In this document: positions 49,320 through 58,663 of the stretch, one piece after another
Layout of the letters: each line of letters starts with the position of its first letter
Numbering within the stretch: the first letter of the stretch is position 1
Made by a program: the position numbers and the translations under genes
Assembly (NCBI GenBank): GCA_018001015.1
Contig: JAGNIV010000013.1
Span: 34,952 to 98,951 of the forward strand
Source of the DNA: Phenylobacterium sp.
GTDB taxonomy: Bacteria > Pseudomonadota > Alphaproteobacteria > Caulobacterales > Caulobacteraceae
DNA: 64,000 nt
Direction of reading: 5' to 3'
Notes under the pieces: model-generated
Database searches by the model: none
Seen by the model: only the letters and a program-made list of their open reading frames with translations
What the model was told of the DNA's origin: nothing

Positions 49320-50090
49320 ATGCTCGAACTGCATGGCGTCAGTAAGCGCTTTGGCGAAACCCTGGCTGTGAACGGGGTTTCGTTCTCCTGCCAGCGGGGC
49401 GAACTGGTGGGGATCATCGGTCGGTCCGGGGCCGGGAAGTCGACCCTGCTGCGCCTTCTCAACCGGCTGGCCGACCCGACCGAGGGCCGCATCACCTGGG
49501 ACGGGGAGGACGTCAGCCGCCTCAGGGGCCGGGACCTGCGCCAGTGGCGCCGCCGCTGCGCCATGATCTTCCAGCAGTTCAATCTCAGCCCGCGCCTGGA
49601 TGTGATCACCAATGTCCTGGTGGGCGTGGTGGGCGAGCGGCCCCTGATGAGCTCGCTGGTCAAGTTCTTCCCCGCCGCCGACCGGGCCCGGGCCATTCTG
49701 GAACTTGACGCCCTGGACATGGCCGGCGCGGCCCTGCAACGCGCCGAGACCCTGTCGGGGGGGCAGCAGCAGCGGGTGGCGATCGCGCGCGCCATGCTGC
49801 AGGAACCCGACCTGATCCTGGCCGACGAGCCGGTGGCCTCCCTCGACCCGGTCAACGCCGAGGTGGTGATGGACGCCCTGCAGAAGATCTGCCGCGAGCG
49901 CAACGTCCCGGTGATCGTCAACCTGCATAGCCTGGAGATCGCGCGGCGCTACTGCACCCGGGTGATCGCCATGTCCAAGGGCTGCGTGGTGTTCGACGGC
50001 CCCCCGTCCGGCCTGACTCCGCAGGTCGTGGACCGCGTCTATGGCCGCGTCAGCGCGCCCGAGCCCTTCAGTGTCGTGGAAGCCGCTTGA
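49320..50090 (+). CDS. phnC: Phosphonate ABC transporter ATP-binding protein
   Basis: The 256-residue ATPase has Walker A GRSGAGKSTLLR, the Q-loop MIFQQFNLSPRLDV, signature LSGGQQQRVAIARAM and Walker B LILADEPVASLDPVNAE, all as in PhnC. It drives uptake through PhnE1/E2. A CCGGAGG ribosome-binding site precedes the ATG. Its stop overlaps the next gene by one base (TGATG). Confidence 0.95.
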   Translation: MLELHGVSKRFGETLAVNGVSFSCQRGELVGIIGRSGAGKSTLLRLLNRLADPTEGRITWDGEDVSRLRGRDLRQWRRRCAMIFQQFNLSPRLDVITNVLVGVVGERPLMSSLVKFFPAADRARAILELDALDMAGAALQRAETLSGGQQQRVAIARAMLQEPDLILADEPVASLDPVNAEVVMDALQKICRERNVPVIVNLHSLEIARRYCTRVIAMSKGCVVFDGPPSGLTPQVVDRVYGRVSAPEPFSVVEAA

Positions 50091-50779
50091 TGGATTTGCG
50101 TCTGGCCGACCGGCCTCTGGAAGACGGCTACCTCTACTTCGACCGCTATGTGCCGGTTGAGCCCACCGAGCCACGCGATGCCGCCGCCCCGGTGGTGCAC
50201 AAGGACGCCCAGGTCCACGACTCGATCCTCGGTCCTTGGACCCGGGTCGGCGCCCGCACGAGCTTTTCCGAGGTCTCGATGGGCGCCTACAGCTACATCG
50301 TCAATGACGCCTCGGCGGCCTATGCGGAGATCGGCAAGTTCTGCTCGATCGCCCGCGACGCCCGGATCAATCCGGGCAACCATCCGACCTGGAAGGCGGC
50401 CCTGCACCACTTCACCTACCGGTCGCGCTCCTACGAGCTGGGCGCCGAGGACGACCATGCGTTCTTTGAATGGCGGCGCTCGCACACCGTGACCCTGGGC
50501 CACGACGTCTGGATAGGTCACGGCGCGACTGTCCTGCCGGGCGTCAGCATCGGAACGGGGGCTGTGGTTGGGGCCGGCGCGGTGGTGTCCAAGGACGTGC
50601 CGCCCTTCACCATCGTCGGCGGGGTTCCGTCCACGCCGATCCGCGAGCGCTTCCCCAAGGCGGTGCGGGATGGTCTGTTGGCGATTTCCTGGTGGGACTG
50701 GAGTCATGAGCGCCTCGCCGACGCCCTCGAGGACTTCCGAAGCCTCGACGCCGACGCCTTCGTCGAAAAGCACGCCTGA
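50090..50779 (+). CDS. Hexapeptide-repeat acetyltransferase of phn loci
   Basis: The 229-residue protein forms a left-handed beta helix: [52 protein letters not shown] and [46 protein letters not shown] are runs of hexapeptide units with the catalytic-type histidine in [15 protein letters not shown]. This matches the transferase that is recurrent in C-P lyase gene clusters (phn_thr type). The acceptor is unproven; N-acetylation of aminoalkyl-phosphonates, as for PhnO, is one idea. The ATG at 50090 overlaps the phnC stop. Confidence 0.88.
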   Translation: MDLRLADRPLEDGYLYFDRYVPVEPTEPRDAAAPVVHKDAQVHDSILGPWTRVGARTSFSEVSMGAYSYIVNDASAAYAEIGKFCSIARDARINPGNHPTWKAALHHFTYRSRSYELGAEDDHAFFEWRRSHTVTLGHDVWIGHGATVLPGVSIGTGAVVGAGAVVSKDVPPFTIVGGVPSTPIRERFPKAVRDGLLAISWWDWSHERLADALEDFRSLDADAFVEKHA

Positions 50780-50786
50780 GGTCGGC

Positions 50787-51320
50787 ATGCTGGTGCTCGT
50801 GGTCGGTCCGTCAGGAGCCGGCAAGGATACCCTGCTGGACGGCGCGCGGACGGCCCTGGCCGGCGACCCGGACTTCGTCTTTCCTCGCCGCGAGATCACC
50901 CGGCCGGCCGAGGCGGGCGGCGAGAACCATGTTCCCGTCGATGACTCCCTGTTTTCCGCCCGTGAGGCGTCGGGCGGTTACGCCCTGACCTGGCGCGCCC
51001 ACGGCCTGGCCTATGGCGTCCCGGCGACGATCCGTGAGGATCTGGCGGCCGATCGCACCGTGGTGGTCAATGTCTCCCGCGCGGTGCTGGAAGAGGCCCG
51101 CGCCCGCTTCGGCGTCCTGCGCGTGCTGGTAGTGACCGCCGACCCGGAGATCCTCAGCCGCAGGCTCGCCGCGCGGGGGCGCGAGAGCGTCGCTGACATC
51201 GCCGCGCGCCTGGCCCGCGCCGAGGCGATCGCCGTCACCGGCGAGGATGTCGTGGAGGTACGGAACGATGGGATGCCCGAGGAGGGCGTGGCTCGGTTCC
51301 TGGCCGCCCTCAGGCGCTGA
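50787..51320 (+). CDS. phnN: Ribose 1,5-bisphosphate phosphokinase
   Basis: The 177-residue kinase has a guanylate-kinase-like P-loop [14 protein letters not shown] (residues 4-17), then [17 protein letters not shown] and [15 protein letters not shown], as in PhnN. It phosphorylates ribose 1,5-bisphosphate to PRPP, recycling the ribose moiety released after C-P cleavage. A GAGG ribosome-binding site precedes the ATG, seven bases after the acetyltransferase stop. The last 11 bases overlap the convergent DUF1045 gene. Confidence 0.93.
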   Translation: MLVLVVGPSGAGKDTLLDGARTALAGDPDFVFPRREITRPAEAGGENHVPVDDSLFSAREASGGYALTWRAHGLAYGVPATIREDLAADRTVVVNVSRAVLEEARARFGVLRVLVVTADPEILSRRLAARGRESVADIAARLARAEAIAVTGEDVVEVRNDGMPEEGVARFLAALRR

Positions 51321-51999
51321 AGTCGAAGCGCTGCAGAATACGGAACGGCGCCTCACGGTCGTCCTGCTTGAAGACCGAGAGACCGTCGAAGAGGTGCGGA
51401 CCGGTCTCGGCCACGAAGTGGTCCTTCAGCGCCGCCAGGACCCGCGCACGCAGCGCCTCGTCGCGGATGGCGCCGGTCAGGGTCATGTGAAAGCGGAAGT
51501 CCTCGAAGACGTACGGGTAGCCCCAAGCCACCAGCCTCGCGTCCTGCTCGGGGGTAAGGGGAGCCTTGCGCCGGCGGGCGAGGTCGGCGTCCGACGGCGG
51601 AGCGCGGAAGCCATCGAAGTCGCGGACGCAGAGGGCGTGCAGGGCCTGCATCTCAGGGGAGGGATGTTGCAGCTGGAAGGCCAGGAAGCGACCCAGGGCG
51701 GCGGGCGCTATGGGAACCTCGAAGGCCGGCAGGCGGGCAGCCCCGAGGGCGACCTGATCCAGGAGTTCGGCCTCGCTGCGCCGGTCGGCCATCTCGAAGG
51801 GCGCCTTGAGCGTCGCGTGGAAGCCGTAGCCCTTCGGGTCTTCGGTCAGGGTGTCGAGGTCAAGGTCCTCAAGTCCCGCTGGCGACGCGCGCGCCACGAC
51901 CTTCCCCGCATGGGCGTCATAGCCCAGCCAGGCCGAGGCCTTGTCCCAAAGGGCCGAGTTGGCCCGGGGTGCGTAGTAGATCGCGTAGCGAGCGGTCAT
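51310..51999 (-). CDS. DUF1045 protein, 2H phosphoesterase-like, of phn operon
   Basis: The 229-residue protein belongs to the DUF1045 group found in C-P lyase operons. Two H-x-T motifs, HATLKAPF (His61, Thr63) and FHMTLTG (His171, Thr173), are those of the 2H phosphoesterase superfamily, which hydrolyses cyclic phosphates. No phnP is present in the window, so this protein may open the cyclic ribose phosphate formed by the C-P lyase; that is inference. The ATG overlaps the phnM stop (ATGA). It is the last gene of the phnG-M operon. Confidence 0.88.
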   Translation of the reverse strand: MTARYAIYYAPRANSALWDKASAWLGYDAHAGKVVARASPAGLEDLDLDTLTEDPKGYGFHATLKAPFEMADRRSEAELLDQVALGAARLPAFEVPIAPAALGRFLAFQLQHPSPEMQALHALCVRDFDGFRAPPSDADLARRRKAPLTPEQDARLVAWGYPYVFEDFRFHMTLTGAIRDEALRARVLAALKDHFVAETGPHLFDGLSVFKQDDREAPFRILQRFDFSA

Positions 52000-53135
52000 G
52001 CGGTCCGCAGACCCCGCAGCCAGACCTCGGTGGGAACCGGCCAGCCAGCCGTGCGCCGGGCGATGCGGACAAGGTCGGCGCGCTGCCCCGCCGCGATCTC
52101 GCCGCGGTCGTCTAGGCCAAGGCTGCGCGCCGGCGTCGCGGACACGGTGGCGAGCGCGCGCTGGGGCGTCCACCCCAGATCGTCGATCAGCATGAAGGCG
52201 GAGCGCAGCATGGAGAGGGGCACATAGTCGGAGGCCAGGATGTCGAGCACGTCGTGCTCGGCGCATTCGCGGGCCGACAGGTTGCCAGAGTGCGAGCCGC
52301 CGCGCACGAAATTCGGGCCGCCCATGCAGATGGCCATGCCGTAGGACTTCGAGCGGAGCGCCGCCTCCAGGGTCACGGGGAACTCGGCGATGACGCAGCC
52401 GTCGTCGTGGGCCTCATCGACCTGTTCCGGCGTGGCGTCGTCGTGGGCGCAGATCGGCACGCCGTATTCTCGGGCGAAGGCCACCACGCTGCGGCGATTG
52501 GACGGGGCGACGCCGGGATCACGCCCGGCGTGGCGCCTTGCCAGCATCTCGCCGATCTCGGCCTCGTTGCGGCCGGCGGCCACCATGCGGGCCTCAAGGG
52601 CCTCGACATTGGCGGTCTGCCGCTGGCCCGGCGTGTGGTCCATCACCGACAGCAGCTTCAGACGGGGATTGTCGGCGTGCGGCTCCAGCAGCGCCAGCAG
52701 TTCCGGATTGGTCACTTCGCAGCGCAGGTGCAGCAGATGCTCGGCCCGCAGGGCGCCGTCGGCCTGGGCCGCGTCCATCCCGGCGATCATGGGGCCGAGG
52801 GCCTCCTTGCGGTCGAGGCCTTCCTTGCGCCCATGCAGGCTGAGGGAATCCAGCACCGTGGTGATGCCGGCCGAGGCGCACTGGCCGTCATGGGCGAGCG
52901 CCGCGCCATAGGCGTCCCACAGGGCGCCGGGACGGGGCTGATAGTGTTTTTCCAGGTTGTCGGTGTGGATGTCCACCAGGCCCGGGATCAGCCAGTCGGG
53001 GCCCCAGTCCAGAGCGCCCGCCGAGGCGCTGTCGCGCGGCTCCACGGCGAGGATCACCTCGCCGCTCACCACGACCTCGCCGCGCACCAGGCCCTGGGGC
53101 GTGACGATGTTCTGCGAGAAGATCCGCTGTTCCAT
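51996..53135 (-). CDS. phnM: Alpha-D-ribose 1-methylphosphonate 5-triphosphate diphosphatase (copy 1)
   Basis: The 379-residue amidohydrolase removes pyrophosphate from the ribose triphosphate intermediate. Metal-binding motifs are LVDIHTDNLEKHYQPRPG, MDHTPGQRQ and ICAHDDATPEQVDEAHDDG, with SATPARSLGLDDRGEIAAGQRADL at the C-terminus. It lies between phnL and the DUF1045 gene in the minus-strand operon. A second phnM occurs at 58664-59794 and is clearly divergent in sequence. Confidence 0.94.
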   Translation of the reverse strand: MEQRIFSQNIVTPQGLVRGEVVVSGEVILAVEPRDSASAGALDWGPDWLIPGLVDIHTDNLEKHYQPRPGALWDAYGAALAHDGQCASAGITTVLDSLSLHGRKEGLDRKEALGPMIAGMDAAQADGALRAEHLLHLRCEVTNPELLALLEPHADNPRLKLLSVMDHTPGQRQTANVEALEARMVAAGRNEAEIGEMLARRHAGRDPGVAPSNRRSVVAFAREYGVPICAHDDATPEQVDEAHDDGCVIAEFPVTLEAALRSKSYGMAICMGGPNFVRGGSHSGNLSARECAEHDVLDILASDYVPLSMLRSAFMLIDDLGWTPQRALATVSATPARSLGLDDRGEIAAGQRADLVRIARRTAGWPVPTEVWLRGLRTA

Positions 53136-53137
53136 GA

Positions 53138-53842
53138 TCAGGCGGCCGCCTTGAACTCGGACACCCCAAACAGGCGGGTGGCGACGGCGTCGCGGACGTC
53201 ATGGTCGTGGAAGATGCCGATCATGGCGGCGCCCCGGCCCAGGGCTTCCTTGATGAGGGTCACGACGATGGCGCGGTTCTCGGCGTCCAGGGAGGCGGTG
53301 GGCTCGTCCAGCAGCATGACCGGGTAGTTGCGGATGAAGCTGCGCGCGATGTTCACGCGCTGCTGCTCGCCGCCGGAGAAGGTGGCGGGCGGCAGATCCC
53401 AGTGGGCGCGCGGCAGGCGCAGGGCCGAGAGCAGCGTTTCGGCGCGGGCCCGGGCCTCCTCGGTGGCGACGCCGTTTTCCAGCAGCGGCTCCATGACCAG
53501 ATGCAGGGTCGAGATGCGCGGGATCACCCGCAGGAACTGGCTGACATAGCCCAGGGTCCGGCGGCGAACGTCCAGCACCTGATGCGGCAGAGCCTGGGTG
53601 ATATCGACGTACTCACCATCGTGCAGCACCCGCACGGAGCCCTGGGTTGGGAGGTAGTTGCCGTAGATCGAGCGCATCAGGGTGGACTTGCCGACGCCGG
53701 ACTCCCCGGCCAGGACCACGCACTCGCCGGGGCCGACCTCCAGGGTCAGGCGTTCGAAGACCGGAATCTGCGCGGAGTCGGCGTTGTGCAGGACGAAGGT
53801 CTTGGCCAAGTCGTCCACGACGATCAGAGGAAGGTTGCTCAT
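53138..53842 (-). CDS. phnL: C-P lyase complex ATP-binding protein PhnL
   Basis: The 234-residue ABC protein has Walker A GESGVGKSTLMR, signature FSGGEQQRVNIARS, Walker B VMLLDEPTASLD and the PhnL-typical segment RRRTLGYVSQFLRVIPRISTL. It is part of the C-P lyase machinery rather than a transporter ATPase. The start ATG at 53842 lies 8 bases after phnK; the upstream open frame is a shadow. Confidence 0.94.
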   Translation of the reverse strand: MSNLPLIVVDDLAKTFVLHNADSAQIPVFERLTLEVGPGECVVLAGESGVGKSTLMRSIYGNYLPTQGSVRVLHDGEYVDITQALPHQVLDVRRRTLGYVSQFLRVIPRISTLHLVMEPLLENGVATEEARARAETLLSALRLPRAHWDLPPATFSGGEQQRVNIARSFIRNYPVMLLDEPTASLDAENRAIVVTLIKEALGRGAAMIGIFHDHDVRDAVATRLFGVSEFKAAA

Positions 53843-53850
53843 GGTGGGCC

Positions 53851-54669
53851 CTAGATCTGCAGGACGGAGGAGACGAGGAGCTGGGTGTACGGGTGCTGGG
53901 GATCGTCCAGCACCTGGTCGGTGAGGCCCGTCTCCACCACGAAGCCGCTCTTCATGACCAGCAGCCGGTCGGCCATCAGCCGGGCGACGGCCATGTCGTG
54001 GGTGACGATGATCACGGCCAGGTTCAGGTCGCGGACCAGTTCGCGCAGCAGGTCGAGCAGGCGGGCCTGCACCGAGACGTCGAGGCCGCCGGTGGGCTCG
54101 TCCATGAACACTAGGCGGGGGCCGTGGATCAGGTTTCGGGCCACCTGGATCCGCTGCTGCATGCCGCCGGAGAAGTTGCGCGGTTTGTCGTCGATGCGGC
54201 GGGTGTCCAGCTCGACGCGGTCCAGCCAGGCGATGGTGGCCGCCCGCATCCGGCCATAGTGCCGGTCGCCGATGTTCATCAGCGGCTCGGCGACATTGGC
54301 GCCGCCCGAAACTCGCATGCGCAGGCCGTCGCGGGGGTTCTGGTGCACGAAGCCCCATTCCTCGCGCTGCATGCGCCGACGGTCAGGCTCGTTCAGGCCG
54401 TAGATGTCGGTGAGGCCGAAGCGGCTGGTGTCGAACTCCACCTTGCCGGCGGTGGGCGGGAGCTTGCCGGAGATGGCGTTGAGCAGGGTGGTCTTGCCCG
54501 AGCCGCTTTCGCCGACGATGCCCACGACCTCGCCGGGGCGTAGCTCGAAGGAGACGTTCCTGCAGCCCACCACGTGGCCATAGGACTTGGTGAGGTCGGT
54601 CACCCGCAACAGCGGCGCGACCTGGGTCATCCCGGAAGCCCGGGGTTTGGTCATGACGACAGCGTCCAT
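53851..54669 (-). CDS. phnK: C-P lyase complex ATP-binding protein PhnK
   Basis: The 272-residue ABC protein has Walker A GESGSGKTTLLN, signature FSGGMQQRIQVARN and Walker B LVFMDEPTGGLDVSVQARLLD. WGFVHQNPRDGLRMRVSGGANVAEPLM is characteristic of PhnK, which binds the PhnGHIJ core. A 12-residue N-terminal extension precedes an internal ATG (about 54630). The ATG at 54669 overlaps the phnJ stop by one base. Confidence 0.94.
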   Translation of the reverse strand: MDAVVMTKPRASGMTQVAPLLRVTDLTKSYGHVVGCRNVSFELRPGEVVGIVGESGSGKTTLLNAISGKLPPTAGKVEFDTSRFGLTDIYGLNEPDRRRMQREEWGFVHQNPRDGLRMRVSGGANVAEPLMNIGDRHYGRMRAATIAWLDRVELDTRRIDDKPRNFSGGMQQRIQVARNLIHGPRLVFMDEPTGGLDVSVQARLLDLLRELVRDLNLAVIIVTHDMAVARLMADRLLVMKSGFVVETGLTDQVLDDPQHPYTQLLVSSVLQI

Positions 54670-55577
54670 CACGCCGGCTCCTTGTCGAGGGCGGCGAGCT
54701 GGTGGCCGGCCATCGGGCCGGCATGGCCCGCGGCGCGGCGGTCGGCGCAGAAATTGCTGTCGGAGCAAACGAACATCCGGTCTCCGGAGTCGTCCAGCAC
54801 CACCTCGTCGAGATAGCTCTCCGTGGCCCCGCACAGGGCGCAGTCTTCTTCCCAGGTCTGGGTCTCGAAGGGATGATCCTCGAAGTCCAGGCTACGCACA
54901 TTGGTATAGGGCGGGACGGCGTAGATGCGCTTCTCGCGCCCGGCGCCGAACAGCAGGATGGCCGGATTGTCGCCCATCTTCGGGTTGTCGAACTTGGGGA
55001 TGGGCGAGGGGCTCATCAGGTAGCGCTCCTCGATCATGGTGGGGTAACCCACCGTCGAGGCGATGTAGCCGTGGGTGGAGACGCTCTCGTAGAGCGAGAC
55101 GTACTGCAGGCCGTATTCCTCATAGGCGTGCATGGCGCGGGTCTCGGTCTCGCGAGCCTCCAGGCCGCGCAGCGGCTCGGGTTGCGGCACCTGGAAGATC
55201 AGCACCTGGCCTTCGGTCAGGCCCTTTTCCGGGATGCGGTGGCGGGTCTGGATGATGGTCGCCTCACCCGTGTCCTCGGTGGTGGCGACGTCGGCCACCT
55301 GGGCGAAGAACCGGCGGATGGAGACGGCGTTGGTGGTGTCGTCGGCGCCCTGGTCGATGCACTTGTAGACATCGTCGGGACCGATGATCGCCGCGGTCAG
55401 CTGGATGCCGCCCGTGCCCCAGCCATAGGGCACCGGCATCTCGCGCGAGCCGAAGGGCGCCTGATAGCCGGGAATGGCCAGGGCCTTGAGGATCGCGCGG
55501 CGGATCATCCGCTTGGTCTGCTCATCCAGGTAGGCGTAGTTGTAGTAGCGCTCAGGTTCGTTCGGACGCGCGGTCAT
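54669..55577 (-). CDS. phnJ: Carbon-phosphorus lyase catalytic subunit PhnJ
   Basis: The 302-residue radical-SAM enzyme cleaves the C-P bond of ribose 1-alkylphosphonate 5-phosphate. The diagnostic C-x2-C-x21-C-x5-C arrangement is intact: Cys246, Cys249, Cys271 and Cys277 (DCALCGATES and MFVCSDSNFCA). The N-terminal part YAYLDEQTKRMIRRAILKALAIPGYQAPFGSREMPVPYGWGTGGIQ is highly typical. The start overlaps phnI (ATGA). Confidence 0.97.
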   Translation of the reverse strand: MTARPNEPERYYNYAYLDEQTKRMIRRAILKALAIPGYQAPFGSREMPVPYGWGTGGIQLTAAIIGPDDVYKCIDQGADDTTNAVSIRRFFAQVADVATTEDTGEATIIQTRHRIPEKGLTEGQVLIFQVPQPEPLRGLEARETETRAMHAYEEYGLQYVSLYESVSTHGYIASTVGYPTMIEERYLMSPSPIPKFDNPKMGDNPAILLFGAGREKRIYAVPPYTNVRSLDFEDHPFETQTWEEDCALCGATESYLDEVVLDDSGDRMFVCSDSNFCADRRAAGHAGPMAGHQLAALDKEPA

Positions 55578-56680
55578 TCGGCGGCTTCCTTCATCGCGGC
55601 GGCGCGCTCGGCATAGTCGCGGCGCTGGCGGCGGATCAGTTGCAGGTCGGCCTGGAAGTCGACGTAGTGCGGCAGTTTCAGGTGCTGCACGAAGCCCGAG
55701 GCCTCCACATTGTCGGAGTGGTAGAGGACGAATTCCTCGTCCTGGCAGGGAGCCGAGGCCTCGCCGGCGGCCGCGTCGCGCAGGGCCCGGTCGACGATGG
55801 CCATGGACATCGCCTTGCGCTCACAGTGGCCGAAGGTCAGTCCGTAGCCGCGGGCGAACTGCGGGGCGGTGTCGATCCCGCCGCCGTAGGTGGAGATCAT
55901 CTGGCACTCGGTCAGGGTCAGGTCGCCGATCTCGATGGCGAAGCCCAGTTCGTCGGGGATGAACTCGACGGCGACCTCGCCAAGGCGGATTTCGGCGCAG
56001 AGCGGGTGGGTCGAGCCCCAGCCGCGCTGCGAGGAGTAGGCCAGGGACAGCAGGAAGCCTTCGTCGCCACGGGCCAAGGCCTGCAGGCGCTGGTCGCGGC
56101 CGGCCGGGAAGGCCATCGGTTCGCGCGTCAGGTCGAAGGGCGCGGGCGCGTCCTCGGTGCGGACGTCCGGCTCCAGCAGGTCCTCATGGGCGAAGACCGA
56201 GGCGATGGTGGCCATGGGGTAGGCCTGGGCTTCTTCGGCCTCAAGCGCGCCTTCCACGGGGGTTTCGCCGTTGGCGGCCAGGGTGAAGTCCAGCAGGCGG
56301 TGGGTGTAGTCGAAGGTCGGGCCAAGCAACTGACCGCCAGGGATATCCTTGAAGGCCGCCGAGATGCGGCGGCGTACCGCCATCTGACCCGTCTCGACGG
56401 GCAGGGAGGCGCCGAAGCGGGGCAGGGTGGTGCGGTAGGCCCGCATCAGGAAGATGGCTTCCGGCAGGTCGCCCCCCGCCTGCTTCACCGCCAGGGCCGC
56501 GAGGTCGCGGTCGTAGCAGGAGCCTTCGCTCATCACCCGGTCGACCGAGAGCGAGAGCTGCTCGCGGATCTGATCGGTTTCAATTTCCGGGATCGCGACG
56601 TCGCCGCGGCGATCCTCGGCGAGCCAGCGGTGCGCGTTGGTGATCGCCCGCTCGCCGCCCTTAACTGCCACATAGGCCAT
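55574..56680 (-). CDS. phnI: Phosphonate ribosyl-transfer protein PhnI
   Basis: The 368-residue protein, which with PhnGHL joins the phosphonate to the ribose of ATP, opens with the family start MAYVAVKGGERAI. It contains SVDRVMSEGSCYDRDLAALAVKQAGGDLPEAIFLMRAYRTTLPR and later FARGYGLTFGHCERKAMSMAIVDRAL and YHSDNVEASGFVQHLKLPHYVDFQADL. Length is normal. It is one base from phnH and overlaps phnJ. Confidence 0.96.
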   Translation of the reverse strand: MAYVAVKGGERAITNAHRWLAEDRRGDVAIPEIETDQIREQLSLSVDRVMSEGSCYDRDLAALAVKQAGGDLPEAIFLMRAYRTTLPRFGASLPVETGQMAVRRRISAAFKDIPGGQLLGPTFDYTHRLLDFTLAANGETPVEGALEAEEAQAYPMATIASVFAHEDLLEPDVRTEDAPAPFDLTREPMAFPAGRDQRLQALARGDEGFLLSLAYSSQRGWGSTHPLCAEIRLGEVAVEFIPDELGFAIEIGDLTLTECQMISTYGGGIDTAPQFARGYGLTFGHCERKAMSMAIVDRALRDAAAGEASAPCQDEEFVLYHSDNVEASGFVQHLKLPHYVDFQADLQLIRRQRRDYAERAAAMKEAAE

Positions 56681-56681
56681 G

Positions 56682-57296
56682 TCAGTCTCCCTTGATGGTG
56701 ACGCGTGTCGACCGCGGCAGCGCGGTCACGCGGTCGCCGGCGACGAAGATGAAATCGAGGCCGAACTGGAATTGTTCGTGGTTGGCCTGGACCTGCGCCC
56801 AGAAGCCGTCGGGCAGGCCGGCCAGGGCCAGGGCCATCTCGGTCTTGATCCCCGGTCCGGTCAGAACCACCGGCGCGCCGCCCTCCAGGGCGGGCAGCTG
56901 GATCACCAGGGTGGTGGAGCGGTCCGGGTACTTGGCGTCGCCCATGTTGAAGGCGGTGAGCTCCGGCGCCGACCCGAGCTCGGTGATCAGGGCGAAGGCC
57001 GCGGCCATCGGGTCCGCGGTCAGCGGCGCTCCGCAATGGAATCGAATCCAACCCTCGGCGGTCCCGCCGCGCAGGGCGGGGTCGAGCCAGACCTGGGTCT
57101 CGAAGTCGAACAGGGTCAGGGCGATGGCGCCGGCGGCGCGGTCGAGGCCCTGCGGCGCGTCCGGGGCGAAGCCCAGGTCATGGATGACGCCGGGCCGGGC
57201 CATGGCCTCCATCACCTTGCGGAAGACGGCCTGGCTGCCCCGGGTCGGATCGGGGAAGGCCGGGGCGATGGCGGCGAGATCGAGGACAGCGGACAT
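56682..57296 (-). CDS. phnH: C-P lyase core subunit PhnH
   Basis: The 204-residue protein matches PhnH: DPTRGSQAVFRKVMEAMARPGVIHDL near residue 16 and KYPDRSTTLVIQLPALEGGAPVVLTGPGIKTEMALALAGLPDGFWAQVQANHEQFQFGLDFIFVAGDRVTALPRSTRV towards the end. It forms the PhnGHIJ core complex. The ATG overlaps the phnG stop by one base. Confidence 0.95.
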   Translation of the reverse strand: MSAVLDLAAIAPAFPDPTRGSQAVFRKVMEAMARPGVIHDLGFAPDAPQGLDRAAGAIALTLFDFETQVWLDPALRGGTAEGWIRFHCGAPLTADPMAAAFALITELGSAPELTAFNMGDAKYPDRSTTLVIQLPALEGGAPVVLTGPGIKTEMALALAGLPDGFWAQVQANHEQFQFGLDFIFVAGDRVTALPRSTRVTIKGD

Positions 57297-57766
57297 CAGC
57301 CGGGGCTCCGGGTGCGGACCATGGTGAAGAAGTCGACCTTGGTGGCGGCGGCCTTGCGCGCGGCGGTGTACCGGCGCTCGTCCTGGGCGCGGGCCAGCTT
57401 GGCGATCACAGCGCCCTCGACCGTGGGGCGCAGGTCCGCCGACTGCATCATGGCGTCCACCGCCGCGGCGATCTCGGCATGCTTGCGGTCGCGGCCGGCG
57501 ACGTAGCCGATCCCGGTCTCGCCGCTCTCAAGGCGCACCGCGGCGCGGGTCACCGTCATCTCGCCCAGATTGAAGGCGTCGCCCGTGCCGCCCATGCGGC
57601 CACGCACCAGGACCATGCCAATCTCCGGGCTGCGCAGGGCGCGGTATTCCGGCCGGGCAGCAATGCCCTCCCAGGCGGCGAGCACTTCCCCCGGCTGGGC
57701 CTTGGCCAGGATGGAGAGCCAGCGTCGCCGTTCGGGCGCCCCCTCGACAACTGGTTGAACCGCCAT
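57296..57766 (-). CDS. phnG: C-P lyase core subunit PhnG
   Basis: The 156-residue protein has PhnG features: RRRWLSILAKAQPGEVLAAWE at the N-terminus, IGMVLVRGRMGGTGDAFNLGEMTVTRAAVRLESGETGIGYVAGRDRKHAEIAAAVDAMMQ in the middle. It is the first gene of the operon phnG-H-I-J-K-L-M-DUF1045, all linked by short gaps or overlaps. The ATG at 57766 has a perfect GGAGG eight bases upstream, which decides the start; a longer frame to 57850 would run through the divergent promoter region. Confidence 0.94.
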   Translation of the reverse strand: MAVQPVVEGAPERRRWLSILAKAQPGEVLAAWEGIAARPEYRALRSPEIGMVLVRGRMGGTGDAFNLGEMTVTRAAVRLESGETGIGYVAGRDRKHAEIAAAVDAMMQSADLRPTVEGAVIAKLARAQDERRYTAARKAAATKVDFFTMVRTRSPG

Positions 57767-57932
57767 CGATAACCTCCGACAAATAAGCAGTATGTTGTAT
57801 TCGCTTAAGTCGAGTGTTAGTTGAGCGCTAATGGAGCGGCAACAAACCAATGATGAAGTTTCTTTGACATCAATAGAACTTGTCTAGATTGGTGTCGCAA
57901 GACTGATAAGAGTCGGTGCTAGGGATGCCGCC
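57767..57932. promoter_or_regulatory. Divergent phnG / phnF regulatory region
   Basis: This A+T-rich 166-base gap holds promoters for both directions. On the plus strand TTGACA (57864-57869) and TAGATT (57885-57890) make a possible promoter with a short 15-base spacer. AACTTGTCTAGATTGG (57877-57892), centred on TCTAGA, resembles the operators of HutC/PhnF-type GntR regulators. On the minus strand ATGTCAAAGAAACTTCAT (57870-57853) is a weak Pho-box candidate (7-4-7). All are by-eye matches. Confidence 0.5.
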
Positions 57933-58640
57933 ATGGCCCTCTGGCGCACGATCTCACAGTCCTTGGAACGCCGGATTCTGGCGCGGGAGCTGACGCCCGG
58001 CGACAAGCTGCCGACCGAGTTCGAGCTGTCGCGGGAGTTCATGGTCAATCGCCACACGGTGCGCCGCGCGCTGTCGGACCTGCAGGACAAGGGGATCGTC
58101 GAGTCCACCCAGGGGCGGGGCAGCTATGTCCGACGCCCCTCGACGCCGATGCAGTTGCAGCGTCGTCCGCGGTTCTCCGACCATGTCCGCGAACGTGGCC
58201 GAATTCCGCGTACCGAGACCCTGAAGCTGACGGCGCGGGCGGCCGACTCCAAGATCGCCGCTCAGCTCGGCCTGCGGGTCGGTCAGCCGGTGATCTACCT
58301 GGAGCGCCGCCGGTTCATCGACGACGAACCCACCGGCATCAGTCAGCACTATTTCAGCCACGACCGGTTCCCGACCTTCATCGACATGTACCGGGCCAGG
58401 GGATCGATCACCCACACGCTGATCGACTCCGGCATCCCCGACTACACCCGCCGGCGCACCGCCATTTCGGCCCGGCTGCCCACAGCCGACGAGGCCGAGC
58501 AGCTGCGCATTCCGCGGCACGTCCCGCTTCTGGTGCACAGCTATCTGAACATCGACGGCCTCGGCCGACCCCTGGAGTACGGGATCTCCCGCTCCACGAC
58601 CGAGGTGTTGATCGACTTCCCCGAGCCAGAGCGGTCCTGA
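57933..58640 (+). CDS. phnF: GntR/HutC-family phosphonate regulator PhnF
   Basis: The 235-residue regulator has a winged-helix domain (about residues 4-70, RILARELTPGDKLPTEFELSREFMVNRHTVRRALSDLQDKGIVESTQGRGSYV) and a UTRA ligand domain (about 90-230) with VIYLERRRFIDDEPTGISQHYF. It most likely represses the phn genes and itself in the absence of phosphonate. AGGGA precedes the ATG. It is divergent from phnG and 23 bases upstream of the second phnM. Confidence 0.92.
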   Translation: MALWRTISQSLERRILARELTPGDKLPTEFELSREFMVNRHTVRRALSDLQDKGIVESTQGRGSYVRRPSTPMQLQRRPRFSDHVRERGRIPRTETLKLTARAADSKIAAQLGLRVGQPVIYLERRRFIDDEPTGISQHYFSHDRFPTFIDMYRARGSITHTLIDSGIPDYTRRRTAISARLPTADEAEQLRIPRHVPLLVHSYLNIDGLGRPLEYGISRSTTEVLIDFPEPERS

Positions 58641-58663
58641 CCCGCAAACCGAAAGGAACCGCC

